Shown one piece after another: positions 6,394-6,593 of a DNA stretch of 6,593 nt (positions are counted from its first letter, which is position 1; each line of letters starts with the position of its first letter). The notes below the pieces were generated by a model. That model was not told the DNA's origin and made no database searches. It was given only the letters and a program-made list of their open reading frames with translations. A program made the position numbers and the translations under genes. The stretch is from an uncultured Lachnoanaerobaculum sp. (GTDB lineage: Bacteria; Bacillota; Clostridia; Lachnospirales; Lachnospiraceae). Where the stretch lies: the NCBI GenBank assembly GCA_916720285.1, contig CAKAQP010000129.1:1-6593 (forward strand). Reading direction: 5' to 3'.

Positions 6394-6593
6394 ATGAATA
6401 GAGTTTTTATTAAGGGTGGAAAAATAGTAAATTCCAAAGAAAGCTTTGTTGCCGATATACTCATTGAAGATGAGAAAATAAGTAAAATATTTAAAAACGG
6501 TGAGGAAATAAAGCTTGATGAAGGTACAAAGGTAGTGGATGCTTCCGGTAAGCTTATATTCCCGGGATTTATAGATGCACATACACATTTTGA
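6394..6593 (+). CDS. hyuA: Hydantoinase/dihydropyrimidinase-family cyclic amidohydrolase, N-terminal fragment (cut by window edge)
   Basis: Only the first 66 codons are visible; the family is about 450-470 residues. Seen: an N-terminal beta-sandwich beginning MNRVFIKGGKIVN, a DILIEDEKI segment (21-29), and FPGFIDAHTHF (56-66), whose HxH (H63, H65) supplies two metal ligands of the amidohydrolase barrel. Enzymes of this family open cyclic ureides and imides such as hydantoins, dihydropyrimidines and allantoin. The ATG has AAGGAG (6383-6388) five bases upstream. The gap to ygfK is 79 bases with a hairpin, so it is probably the third gene of the operon, though possibly at reduced level. The name hyuA rests on the N-terminus and on the known association of hyuA with ssnA/ygfK; allantoinase, dihydroorotase-like or D-aminoacylase relatives cannot be excluded from this fragment. 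Confidence 0.75.
   Translation, partial: MNRVFIKGGKIVNSKESFVADILIEDEKISKIFKNGEEIKLDEGTKVVDASGKLIFPGFIDAHTHF

Noticed and set aside
6280..6588. Minus-strand open frame of 102 codons across the ygfK-hyuA gap
   Set aside because: It is antisense to the ygfK end, the hairpin and the hyuA start; its Tyr/Ile/Phe-rich, low-information translation is typical of AT-rich shadow frames.
1..6593. CRISPR array, insertion sequence or prophage remnant
   Set aside because: No regularly spaced direct repeats, transposase or integrase frames, or terminal inverted repeats were found on either strand.

Overview
The window reads as chromosomal DNA from a low-GC Gram-positive anaerobe, most likely a gut-type Clostridia member (Lachnospiraceae is my best guess). 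The reasons are AT-rich spacers, strong Shine-Dalgarno sites, AGA/CTT-rich codon use, an ATP-type PEP carboxykinase and a MecA-family adaptor. The genus assignment is an inference from style and gene content, not from a search.

The left third (1-1749) is a minus-strand housekeeping block. It holds the N-terminal 225 residues of pckA (start at 677, running off the left edge). Next is a 185-bp leader containing two imperfect dyads, followed by a clean intrinsic terminator (861-889) that ends the upstream gene. That gene is mecA (1582-905), which starts at TTG and has its own near-consensus promoter. A tRNA-Gly(UCC) at 1749-1679 has a consensus promoter and no encoded CCA.

The right two thirds (about 1800-6593) is a plus-strand catabolic operon. 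A 28-bp perfect inverted repeat (1835-1862) lies upstream of a good sigma-A-type promoter (1898-1926). Then come ssnA (amidohydrolase, 447 aa), ygfK (994-aa FMN/FAD/Fe-S oxidoreductase whose start overlaps the ssnA stop by one base), a hairpin in the 79-nt gap, and the first 66 residues of a hydantoinase/dihydropyrimidinase-family gene (hyuA-like) cut by the right edge.

SsnA and YgfK are usually labelled 'putative selenate metabolism/selenate reductase'. The gene set fits something else better. A YgfK that combines a dihydropyrimidine-dehydrogenase-like flavin barrel with a GltD-like NAD(P)H module could reduce an N-heterocycle, and two metal amidohydrolases could then deaminate or open the ring. 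Homologues of ssnA, ygfK and hyuA, together with ygeX, ygeY, ygeW and xdh genes, have been linked in gut anaerobes to anaerobic breakdown of uric acid and other purines. This window most likely holds the start of such a locus. The individual steps of YgfK and SsnA are, as far as I know, not firmly established, so this operon is the part of the window most worth following.
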